Positions 34,301-44,673 of a stretch of 64,000 nucleotides of DNA are shown here, one piece after another. Positions within the stretch are counted from its first letter, which is position 1. Each line of letters starts with the position of its first letter. The notes under the pieces were generated by a model that saw only the letters and a program-made list of their open reading frames with translations, was not told the DNA's origin and did not search any database. The stretch spans positions 3,100,001-3,164,000 of the forward strand of contig JBCAQO010000002.1 in assembly GCA_039111635.1 (NCBI GenBank). Reading direction: 5' to 3'. A program made the translations under genes and the position numbers. The stretch is from Heterobasidion occidentale. Its lineage: Eukaryota > Basidiomycota > Agaricomycetes > Russulales > Bondarzewiaceae.

Positions 34301-34961
34301 TGTGTAATCAACCTGGGTCCGATGACAGTTAAGCATCATGCTGGACATCGCGCGGGGGCTCGAGTACCTGCATTTGCGGAAGCCATCGGTCATACACAGA
34401 GACTGCAAGTCGTCGAATATCCTGATCACGTCCAAGGGTATCGCGAAGATTGCGGACTTTGGGCTCGCGAAGGTGAAGCAGTCGACACGATCGATGGTTC
34501 GCAGCCTAGTGGGCACGGTCAACTGGCAGGCGCCGGAGCTGTGGCACGCTCATCCAAAGTACAATCACAAGGTTGACGTGTACGCGTGCGGGATGGTGTT
34601 TTGGGAGATGCTGCAGTGGCATCTGCCGAATAAGAAGTTCCCTTGGGAGGTGAGTAGTGCACGGTCCACCTTGACAGGCTTTAGAGCGGTCGTTAAGCAC
34701 TGACCATCAGGGTATGAATGAACATGCCATCTACGAGGCGGTGGGTGCAAAACATCAACGGTGCGTCCGAGCCGTGTTCGTGTTCGCTGGTGTATCTAAA
34801 GTTCTGTGTACTTCAGGCCTTCCCTCGCCGGGCTGCGCAAACAATATTGCCCCGAAATTGTGCAACTCGTAGAGCACATGTGGGCGCAAGACCATCAAGA
34901 CCGACCCACGATGTCGGAAGTGGTCGAGCGGCTTGAAGAGCTAGTCCAAGAATATCGGTGA
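31304..34961 (+). CDS. SAP-like/acidic/protein kinase fusion protein
   Basis: The N-terminal half is basic and Ser/Arg-rich with a likely nuclear signal (KRKRAISG, RLKRQRSDS). After an intron near 31825-31875 there is a helix-extension-helix block, ATSRELLRLRKNHLVQLYHS. A very acidic Glu/Asp tract follows (about 32810-33360). A second SAP-like motif, IATAKSLVRLRRDDLVRLCE then GTKPELAEALLLW, is read after an intron near 33405-33460. The C-terminal kinase domain (TKL-like by look) has IGSGGFKDVFIGKFKGRKVAIAEL, MDIKELKLLGGFNHPNIVRF, VIHRDCKSSNIL, DFGLAK, GTVNWQAPEL and DRPTMSEVVERL. The VAIK lysine is replaced by Ala (VAIA). SAP motifs usually bind DNA, so a chromatin-linked kinase or pseudokinase is possible. 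Splice joins in the acidic part are not all certain, and two adjacent genes cannot be excluded. Confidence 0.75.
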
Positions 34962-35438
34962 CGGCATGCTCTGCCCCATTTTCTTTCTATGGTCCGCATA
35001 TATGGTCCCTCGCACACTACAACCACGCATAAAATATTGGTTCATCTTACCGCTCACTCAACCCATATTACCCCGTCATAGTGTCCACTGTCCACTTGTT
35101 TTCTTTTTCTTTTTCATCATTGTTTTGCAACATCTACTCTAGAGTCAGGGATCGGCGTCGTCTTTTTGTCCTTGCCTAGTCGTCTGGGTCGCGGGTTTCT
35201 GTCCACGTTTTCCTCCCTCATCTATTTTTCTCCTTTTGTACGATCATCGATCCTGCGGACGTATCCCCTACAGCTAGTATCCATTGTATTCTACTCCTCA
35301 ATTCCAGTGCATCTTGTTTGAGCATCTACTCGAGGGGTGTGAGCGCCTGATTAGGACAGGTGGTGAGTGGAGGCGGCTCCGTTACGTCTTGAGTGCTGCA
35401 GCTCTGCGCTCCGACCTGCCTCTTCCTCTCCGACTGCC
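34962..35438. other. intergenic upstream of ATG9
   Basis: Pyrimidine-rich stretches (TTTTCTTTTTCTTTTTCATC near 35100) of fungal promoter type are seen, and no gene. An in-frame upstream ATG at 35367 could extend ATG9 by 24 residues. Confidence 0.4.
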
Positions 35439-38400
35439 ATGACCTCCCCTCCCCATCGCCGCACATCCTCACGGCCCCTTTCCGCCTCCCGCTCAATCCA
35501 ACAGTCCCTTTATGCTCCTGGCGCAAGCTCCCGCCCATTTCTCAACACGATAAACCCCCTCGGGCATACATACCGGGGGTACGCCGCCGCGAACCAATCC
35601 CTCCTCGAGGAGGACGAGGATGTCGATGACCGCACCCGCACGCGCGCAAACGATAACGATCTGGACGTCGACGATCTCGAGGCGCAGCCACGGCACAGCG
35701 TGCGGTGGGCGCTCAAGCCCGAGACGAGCGTGCTCCGTCCGAACATCCATTACGAAGATAAGATACATGAGGAGTCCGAGTCCGACGACGAAGTCCCGCA
35801 GAGCTTTATGATCGAGGCGCCGAGCGCGCGCAGGCCGCCACCGCCTACGGTGCCGCCGCCCCCGTCGCGGCTGGGGAAGGGCAAGGCGCGCGAGACGCGC
35901 GGCCCTCCACCATTGCCGATGTTTGCCGGCGGTGTGGACGTTGCGCGGATGTCGGTGCCCCCGCGGCCATCAGAGCTCGACTCGGACCACGCACGATCCC
36001 CGCCTTCCCCACTTTCAACACAGCCCCCGCGACAGATGCCGGGGCTCGACGCGTACGAGCGCGCGCTATGGAATTGGGTCAACGTGTACAATCTGGACGC
36101 GTTCCTGCAGGAGGTGTACTACTACTACGAGGGGAAGGGAATATACTCCATCGCGCTCGCCCGCGGGCTGAATCTTCTGTCGGTGCCGTCGTCTTTCTTT
36201 GCCTGTACGTGTGAATGGGCAGTGTACTGATGTTCGGTTCGCAGGACAGTCGGGTTTGTCATTAGCTTCTCGACATTTCTGTTGCGATGCGTGGATTACT
36301 CGCGGATTCGACCTGAGCGGGTGACGCGGCTGTCAGACGTCGTCGTCGACCGATGTGTCTCGAAGTGAGTAGTTGGCAAGGGCATCCATTTCCTCGCACT
36401 TGGTCTCAATGGATGGTCATGGCAGATTCTCTGGGTTCACGCTCCTCTTCTTCCTCCTATTTTGCGCCTTTTATCTCTGGCAGATAGTCTCGTTCGTATC
36501 GAGCACCATGCGACTCGTCGACATGTACCGCTTCTACACCTACCTCCTCCGCATTCCAGACGTCCGTCCGCCCGCTCGCATCTATCAATTACACTCTGAC
36601 CCTTTGATCCTTCACAGGAAGATATCCAGACAATTTCCTGGCCTGAAATCGTCCGGCGCATCGCGGCCATCCGCGATTCAAACCCGCTTACTGCGTTGTC
36701 CTCGCGGCCGCGCGACAACGACGGCGCGAAGCTGGACGCGCATGACATCGCAAACCGCATCATGCGTCAAGAGAACTTTCTCATCGCGCTGTTCAACAAG
36801 GAGGTGCTTGACTTGCGTGTGCCGCTTCCCGCAAGCCTTGAGCGCATCGTCGCTCCCGAAGAGGGCAAGGGGCGTACCCTCACGCGGGCGCTGGAGTGGA
36901 ATCTGCGGTTCTGTCTGATGGAGTATCTGTTTGACCAGAGAGGGAGAGTCAGAAAGGTGTTTTTGAAGAGCAAGAATCGGGCGGCGTTGATAGAGGGGTG
37001 AGTACGAACTATGTTTTCACGTCTATTCCTGCGGGCTGAGCGGGTTTGAAGGTTGAGGAGACGCTTCATCTTCATGGGTATCTTAAATGCTATCTTTGCA
37101 CCATTTATTGTACTCTATCTTCTCATGTATTCATTCTTCCGCTACTTCGAGGTAAGCATGTCTCGTTCCCCCACCGTTATCACTGATAATTTATTATGAC
37201 CCTGCAGGAGTATCACAAGAACCCATCCTCAATCGGCGGACGCGCATACACGCCCTTCGCACAATGGAAATTTCGGGAGTTCAACGAGTTACCGCATTTA
37301 TTCACACGCAGACTCGACGAATCGTATCCAACTGCCAACATGTACATTGGCCAATTTCCGAACGAGAAAGTCGCTATCGTCATGAGGTATACATACATAT
37401 TCAGAGTTTGCGCGACTTCTAAAAAGCCGACAATGCATTTTGCTTCATTCCAGATTTGTCGCCTTCGTTGCGGGCTCATTCGCGGCTGTGCTCCTCTTGG
37501 CATCCGTCCTCGATCCAGACATGTTCCTCCACTTTGAAATCACTCCGCACCGCACGGTGGTGTTTTATATCGGCGTGTTCGGTGGTGTGCTCGCCGTTGC
37601 GCGGGGAATGATCCCGGAGGACAACAGGGTGTTTGACTCGGAGATGCTCATGATGGAAGTCGTAAACTATACGCATTATATGCCGGACGAGTGGAAGAAC
37701 CAACTGCATTCGAAGAAGGTAAATAACACTTGCTCAGGATTACTTGTCGCTAACGAACAAGCGGTGTTGTTCAGGTCCATCAGTCGTTTGGAGAGCTGTT
37801 TGCGATGAAGGTCGTCACGTTCGCGAAGGAGCTCATCTCGGTTGTATTGACCCCTTTCATTCTCTGGTTCTCCCTCCCTGCATGCGCACCCGCCATCATT
37901 GACTTCTTCCGTGAGTTTACGGTGCACGTCGACGGACTTGGCTTTGTCTGCAGCTTTGCCGTTTTCGATTTCCAGCGGCATGGAAATGTCAAGGTACGTG
38001 CCCCCTTCCTCTCACCCTTATTTCCTCCACCGATGCTCTGCACGTAGTTTGGAGCACCCACAGAAGTGAAGGACAAACGACTCATGTCCAACGAAGGCAA
38101 GATGGAGAAGAGCTTCCTCAACTTCAAGGCCGCGCACCCTGAATGGGTCCCAAGCGATCCTTCGGGTTCGCTCTACCTAAGCCGCATGGCGGACTTCACC
38201 GCACGGCGGCGACAGCTACCCCCTCCTCCACCACCAGAGCAGCAGGACCTCGCTGCAACATTACGAACCGACGAGCAGCTCGCGTCACGTGCAAAGGAAT
38301 ACGAACGCGCGCTGCAAGAGAGCCAGAGCGCTGCGGTCGCGCGGCGCAGATTCGGGACGGGCTCCGTGCTGCTCAACTCGAGCGCCAATGGTGAGCTTGG

Positions 38401-38755
38401 GATGGGCCAGAGCCAGCCGGGCGCGTCGACGATCTTCCAGTCGACGATCGGTGGGATGGCGATGGCGCAGACGGCGGTGCTGGGCGACTCGGACGGGAGC
38501 ATCGCGCCGGCCGGGCTGCGCGGGGGCAGCGGAGGGAGCGAAGAAATCGCGCTGGAGGACCGCGCGGCGGACGGAGGCGTTGGGAGTGCGCTGGGCGAGT
38601 CGTACGTCGATGGGACGGCACGGAGAGGCAGGGCGGTGGCGCCGGGGCTGTCGATGCAGGAGGAGGAGGAGGAAGTGGCGGACGGCGGTGTGTTGGGGTT
38701 GTTGGCTCAGATTTATAGTGGCAAGGGTACTGGAGGGCCGGCGAGAGTGCTCTAA
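35439..38755 (+). CDS. ATG9: autophagy-related protein 9 (lipid scramblase)
   Basis: Multi-spanning membrane protein that supplies vesicles and scrambles lipids during phagophore growth. The chosen start [11 protein letters not shown] has a good context (GCCATGA). The long N-terminal cytosolic part is Pro/acidic-rich with a proline tract ([13 protein letters not shown]). The conserved core begins at [42 protein letters not shown]. It continues with membrane segments [73 protein letters not shown] and the block [25 protein letters not shown]. It then has [24 protein letters not shown] and [16 protein letters not shown]. The C-terminal tail (about 38170-38755) is low-complexity, Gly/Ser/Glu-rich. 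Roughly eight short introns break the gene. Stop TAA is at 38753-38755. Confidence 0.92.
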
Positions 38756-38882
38756 GCATGCTTCAGGGCCGCAATGCTTGTCGATAGTGATGTTTGGGCC
38801 CGTGCACACACATGCGTGAGAACTCCTGGGCACATATATACTTTGAAACCTCGCTGAACGTCGCGTGAACACAACGTCTATC

Positions 38883-40764
38883 ATGCCGGCACCAACAGAA
38901 GACTCTGACAAGCAACTAGTATCCCGCTTCATACTTGATAAATTGCCTACTCTATCATCTTTCGAGATTGCTCCTGAACATACGACCTCTGTTGGTACAC
39001 GCCCCCCTTCTTTATATGATGATCATATTGCTCCCAGTCATCGCCTTGAGCGCATTCACATTGACCCTAGCATGAATGACCAATTCATAGCATCTCTCCT
39101 TGAATCTCTATCAGAAAAACAAGATCTTGTACAGCACCTTCGCTCAAGCTCCAAATCCAGTGGTCCATCACCTAGTATCAGCTGCCGGCTTTTTTTATGA
39201 TGACGCCGGTGCCGATCCACAGTACGATGAAAGCACGGTGGCCACTGGAATACATGATTTTCTTCGCGGGGTTTTCTGTCTCATGTCTCTCAGTCTCATC
39301 AATACACAAGAAGCCCTGAGGCTACATAATAGTCAACGAACTCTCTTGGCTTTCAGCTCTCGCCCGTCCAGAGATGCCGAGAGCAAAGCGGACTTCCTTG
39401 TGGTCCTGAAACCCGAGCTGCTGCGTCTTGGTCTGGTCCCTGCTGCTACGTCCCCTCGCGAGCCATTCCTCGCCTTTGAAGTCAAGAACTTCTGGCGGCG
39501 GACCCGCGCATGTACTTGGCCCTCCTGGTCTTCACGTCTGTCTGTGACGATTCTCAGGGCCCGTTGTTTCCCGCCCCGGTCACTACCTGCCAGGACTGCG
39601 CCCTCTTCAAGAGCTCCCGCCCAGGCCTCCGAAATGCACTGGTGCCGGCCAATGGTCTACTCTGCTGGCGCGCCTGCTGGGATCTCTCCTGCCGAGCTCC
39701 AGGCGGCGGTGCAGCGGACAAAGGAGTACGTCGCTACCTGGGACGCCGTCGTGCAGTCTCAGCGATTCAGCAAGGGCGACCTCCGGAATGTGCCTAGTGC
39801 ACCAGCATATATGCGCCCTATTCGGGACGTGCGAGCGGCTATCGAGGAGAGGTGCGCTGCTCTCGGCATCGACGGCAAGCTCAAGGGCGAGGTCGCCGAA
39901 TGGGTGCAGAACGCCGTGTATGTGACCCTCAAGGTGAGCGGGCTCGCATCTCCTTGGGAAGAAATGCGAAGTCTGAGGATATATGTGCGCAGGCTTGGGG
40001 CCACATGTGCCGCCACGACTTGACCTATCAATGCGTGAGCGCGTTTTCAGTCACTTGGGTTATGCGCCGACACCGTGAACGTCGCTGCGCTTCCATATCC
40101 CCGCTGTTCGCTTGCGACGATCCGCAAACCCCTCTTATTCTGCCTGGACTTGTGCTTGCTGCCTACGAAGACCTTGTTCAGAGGCAGCCTCCGGCGGCCC
40201 TAAGGCAGTAGGCGCGCTGCTCGACACGCGCGCGGATTCCAGCGCATCACACGGGGTCTGGTCCGGCGATCTTCGAAGCACCGACCCCGGCGCCGGTGGA
40301 CGGCGCCGCGTCGTCCTGAAGCTGGCAAGCACCGACGAGCACGGCGAGGCGCGCGTATACGAGCACCTGCGCGCGCGCGCGCCGGACCTCGTCGCGCACT
40401 ACCGCGACGCGTTCGCGGACGGAGAAGGCACAATGGCGCTCCTGATGGACGACGTCGGCCTGCGCCTCAAGACGTTCGACGTGGAGGACAGGATCAGGTG
40501 AGTCGCCCCGCCTGCGCCCTGCGGTGTGCGCGGCCTCCCGTGCTCACGCTCGGTCCAGACACGTGGTCTTCGAGCGCGCTCGCGCTGCACCGGGCCGGGG
40601 TGTGGCACGGCCACCTCAACCCCAGGAACATCCTCGTCGACGACGTGGAGAACGTGCGCATCGTCGACTTGCACGAGGCCGAAATCGATCATGACTGCGA
40701 GGGGCCGGGCGAATGCGACGAGCTCGACCATCTTGCCGAGGAACTGGGTCTGGACGCAACGTAG
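38883..40764 (+). CDS. fungal kinase-fold protein (FunK1-like C terminus), possibly decayed
   Basis: A first reading frame from ATG 38883 (MPAPTEDSDKQLVSRFILD) runs into HLRSSS and a stop. The natural continuation, QAPNPVVHHLVSAAGFFYDD, lies in another frame with no acceptable intron between, so a 1-nt shift near 39143 is inferred. Further downstream are AELQAAVQRTKEYVATWDAVV, VVLKLASTDEHGEARVYEHL (a lysine as in kinase strand 3), then after an intron LALHRAGVWHGHLNPRNILVDD and VRIVDLHEAEID. These correspond to the HRD-type catalytic loop and the DFG region of fungal kinase-like proteins. The catalytic Asp of the loop is His here (HGHL). The 39480-39650 stretch is hard to place in one frame. 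It is either a gene with several introns or a pseudogene. Confidence 0.5.
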
Positions 40765-40908
40765 ATCTGCTTCGGGCCATGGGCAAAGAACAGGCGTCGG
40801 CGCGGGTGTAGATTATGAAGAGTAGAGTATGGGGCAAGCGTAAACTTATTCAATATTTTATACGAATCGTGTTTTGTACGTCTGTGTATTTTTTCCGTGG
40901 TCCGCCGT

Positions 40909-43054
40909 TCACTGCTCGGACCACTCGAACGAGCCGATGACCGCCGTGCGGCCCGCAAATGACCCGGGCTCGGCGAGAGAATCGTCATCCGCCGATTTGG
41001 CACGTCCACGCTCGTCCTGTGTGTGCGCGAGAGCCTCCGCATCAGCACCGACGGGGGAAACGAAACGGGGGAAGAGGGAAGGGGGGGGGGGGGGGACGTA
41101 CACGGCGAGGAACCCGACGACGTGCAGGTCGAGCACCTCCTCGTCGTAGCGCTCCGCCTCGTCGTCGTGGTACGGCGGCGCGAGGAGGGCGAGCACCGCG
41201 TTGAGCAGGCCCGAGGCGTGCGACGCGGGGTCGATCTTGACGGGCTGCATCTCGGACACGGTGCGCGTCGCGCCGATGGGCAGCGCCGAAGAGGGCGCCA
41301 TCGATTCTGCATGGGGCCGCGTCGCGTCACGTCAGCGCGCGACGGCGTGACAGCTGACATTGACATATAATAAAAGAGCGCGCACCTTCGCCGATGCGGT
41401 AGATCGTGAGCTCGTCAAAGCCGATCACGGAGCTGCTCGGGGCGAGGTGCATGTCGAGCGCGGTCTCGCCGCCCGCGGAGGCGGTGCCGTACGGGACGCC
41501 GGGCGGGGGCACGAGCGGGGGGCCGTACATGTAGTGGTGCATCTGGTAGGTGTGCACGCGGTGGCGGTAGGACGCGTCGAGCTCGACGACCTGCGTTCGT
41601 ATATGCGTGACTATCAGTTTTACGCCGACGGCGGCGACGAAAAAAAGAAAGCAAGAGAGAAAAGAGGGGGAGGGGGGAGGGGGGGGGGACGCACGCCGCC
41701 GGATTTTGGGATTTTTACGACGGTCATGCGGTCGCCGTACGCGCGCTGCATCTCGACGTTGAGTTTTTCGTGCCCGACGACGAGGATGGTGTTTACTGCG
41801 CCGTGTGCGGCGGGTGGGCGCGGTCAGATGCGCGTGAGTGCGCGCGGGGCAATTGCGTAGGAAAGGAGGAACGTACTTCGAAAGGCGTCGACGCAAGCTT
41901 TGATGAGCATCGACCGGTGGTCGGCGCTCGCAGAGCCTGAAGAAGAGGCGAACGAGGACGGGGTGTCGACGATGACGCCTGCCGCTCTCCCTATCCACGC
42001 CACGAATCAGCAACCGAGAACACCCCACGGCATCCAAAAGCGCCGGCAATGCAGAGGCGGGGCGACGCACCCTGGGGGTCGGCCTCGAGCCTGTCGTTGA
42101 CGTTTTCGCCGAGGTTGCGGACGAGGCGGTCGACGAGGAGGGGGTTGCGGCGGATCTCGGGGTGGCCGTACCAGTAGGCGAGGGGCACGAGCGCGTTGGA
42201 CGCGAGCACGGTCGGCGCGCTGGTCGCGGCGGAGCCGAGGGGGCTCGCGGGGGTTGCGGTGGGGATGGGCCCGGGGACGGAGGCGGCGGAGATCGCGCCG
42301 GGGACGGCCCAGCCGCCCTGTGCCGCGCGTTGGATGAGTTCATGCGAGGAGGTGAGGAAGCGGGGGAGAAACGGACCTCTGCGGGGTCGACGTTGACGTA
42401 GATCGGGGCCCAGCCCTGGCCGGCGCGCACGGCGTAGTTGGCGAGGATCTTGCACACGCTCGTCTTGCCCGAGTTTTCAGGCCCGAGGACGAGCACGCGC
42501 GGCGGGTCGGCGCGCTCCGCGTCGCTGCTGCTGCCGCTGCGGCCAGGGGCGGGTGCGGGGGATAGGACAGGGGAGCCGTGGACGGCGCGGAGGGCGCGGA
42601 CGCGCATGGACTCGAGGGCAAGGTGGACGTTGGCGTACGCGTGCATGGGCGTCTCTTCCGATACATATTCTGTGGAAGGATGGCCTATGACGTGGGATGG
42701 GGACACGGTCGATGGGAGGCGCGGGAACGGAGAGGGAGAGGGAGGTGCTCATCTGGAGGGTGCAGCCTTGCCACGAGAAGACGGCGGCCTTGCACTCGTG
42801 GCCGAAGAGATATGTCTTGCCCTCGACGAGCTCTGCGCCGAACACCTCCGCCTGACCCTCCGCAAGCTGTCCTCCTCCTCGAGATCAACCGCGCGTCCAA
42901 CGAGTGACGAGCGCATGGGACTTGCCTTGATCGCGACGGACGTGCCGGGATCGAGTTCGAACCTGTACTCAGTCTCGGGCTCGAGGAACCATTCCTTTGA
43001 CGCCGCAGGGTCGGACTGGGACTGGGACTGAGACTGAGATTGGGACTGGGACAT
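40909..43054 (-). CDS. CLP1: CLP1, mRNA cleavage and polyadenylation factor (polynucleotide kinase-like)
   Basis: A component of the CF IA/CF II complex for pre-mRNA 3'-end formation. Start ATG is at 43054 and the protein begins with SQ dipeptide repeats, then EWFLEPETEYRFELDPGTSVAIKA. It continues with AEVFGAELVEGKTYLFGHECKAAVFSWQGC and the P-loop VLVLGPENSGKTSVCKILANYAVRAG (about 42430-42490). Downstream come AYWYGHPEIRRNPLLVDRLVRNLG, GVIVDTPSS, NTILVVGHEKLNVEMQRAY, VKIPKSGG, VVELDASYRHRVHTYQMHHYMYG and SVIGFDELTIYRIGE. The C terminus splits into two frames: VDVPNRRMTILSPSPG and SFAGRTAVIGSFEWSEQ. They are off by one base near 40963-40970, so either the gene has a late frameshift or a C was lost in the CCC run of the assembly. 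Introns contain long G runs (15 G at 41081-41095). Transcribed divergently from the MFS gene. Confidence 0.88.
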
Positions 43055-44673
43055 GGCCAACAGCTTTTCTCTGAATTACTGGTTTCCTTCCGAGCACTGC
43101 AGGCCACCGACAGCCACCGATTCGGTCAGATCCCTCTGCTGACACATGCCGCCGGCATCCAGCTCTAGGCATTGGCACTGCATTGGCCTGCATTGGCAAC
43201 TGCATTGGCCCCATGTTCTGTCAAGCTGCACGCTGCTGCCCACTGTTACGCGACTCTACACATTCCTGCAGGCGGCACCACATTGGATCATCTCAGCCAA
43301 TCTTTCCAATCTTAGAGCTATGAAACAGCGACTCGACCAGCCAGGCTCAAAACAGCTAAAGACGCTGACAACAGATCAAGCAAGGCGGCGAAATGCGAAA
43401 TTTTTCCATCATCGAGGCTATGTGTGTGCACGTCGTCGATCTGCACCTGGGACATATGAAAGGACAGCGCTAGAATAGCTTGATGGCGGGAATCACGACG
43501 GCTCGTATCAAGGGACGGGTGCTCATTTCGATGCTGATCAGGGTGCCGAGCGCCTATAGCTATAGTACACCCCGCGTGCCAGTCAATACGAGCTACTCTA
43601 TTCGTCGTTAGTGTATAGGCTGCGCGTGCGTGGTAGCAGCTGTGAATGTGGTCAAATATAGACGATGCATAGGAGGTGAGACGAGGAGGGAACAAGGGAG
43701 ATCCATAAATACTTGTGGGTCCGCCATTTTTGCGAGTGGAGGGGTGCGGAAGCGGAAGGTGTGGAAGCATATCGGGCATGGTCAACATAACGTACAAGGC
43801 ACACACCGTCGGGCGACATCGCGATCGCCGACGCGAGTCCCTTAATTCTTGAACGAGCACCCCTCCCTCTCTACAACGCGAGCTTATGCGCGCGCATCTG
43901 CTCGCGGCGCACCGACTCGTGTTCGTGTTCGTGTTTGGTTCCGTGTCTGTCTCGCCGACTCGGAGCGCAATGGCATACGTCACATACTGTACGTATCACA
44001 ACCCCAATGAAGTCCTTCTGCAGCCTCGGCCAGTCTGTCTCTTCTGAAAAGGTCGTCGACTGGGAAGCGTCGGAGGCCCGCACAGCTGCGTTTGACGTCA
44101 ACCTAGCTCCTGGCAGCGAAACTGAAGCACCGACGGACGCACCGACGGCAGCCGCAGACGGCGCATTTGGAGGACAGCTCAGACTAGCTCAAAGCCGAGT
44201 CTCAGCGGGATCGAGAGCCTATTCGAAGCCCGAGGCGTCGTTCAACTGGCGGATCTGGCGGATTCCATTTCCCTGCCCTTGCCCTTCTGGGAAGAGGGTG
44301 CGCCCGCGGGCACGAGTGCGGGCGACACACACAGGTGATTTGCCCATGCCGTCAGCGCCTCCAAAGACGCGACTATGCCTCGCAGGCGCCCGTGCACTCT
44401 GAGGATGCCTCGAGGAAGTGATGTGATCGCAGGCGTAGCGCGAGCCGAGTCCGAGTCCAAGCAGGCGGCCAGCTGCCCACAATCCCGTTCAGCCCTCCGC
44501 TCCTGAAACCTTCGATCGCCCTGCCTTATAAACCTCCCACCCGCGCCCACATGTGCTCCCCGCGTCTCCTCCCCAGCCCTGCCCAGGTGCCCCCGCCCTG
44601 AGCCTCGAGCGCGCGCGCACCCCGCACCCCGACGACGTTCCGACGATACCCACGTCCCGCAGCGACCCCCGCC
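43055..44673. other. 1.6-kb divergent intergenic region, CLP1 / MFS transporter
   Basis: The CLP1-proximal end has four GCATTGGC-type words (CCAAT on the CLP1 strand) between 43167 and 43210. The middle has open frames on both strands (43318-43983 minus, 43935-44402 plus), but they have no family match, no convincing start context and strongly biased composition, so I do not call a gene. The right end is C-rich and probably the 5' UTR of the transporter. Confidence 0.4.
43167..43210 (-). promoter_or_regulatory. four clustered CCAAT boxes upstream of CLP1
   Basis: ATTGG occurs four times with spacing of about 10-13 bp, each within GCATTGGC. On the CLP1 strand they are CCAAT, the core of the HAP/NF-Y site, about 115-155 bp upstream of the CLP1 start. 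Confidence 0.4.

Noticed and set aside
41327..42706. 459-aa open frame on the minus strand
   Set aside because: It runs through CLP1 introns in a GC-rich region. Only parts of it (P-loop exon, YRHRVHTYQ exon) are real CLP1 exons; the Pro/Arg-rich stretches between are intron or wrong frame.
43318..43983. 221-aa open frame, minus strand, in the CLP1/MFS gap
   Set aside because: No recognisable motif, poor codon pattern and an irregular residue mix. I cannot support it as a gene.
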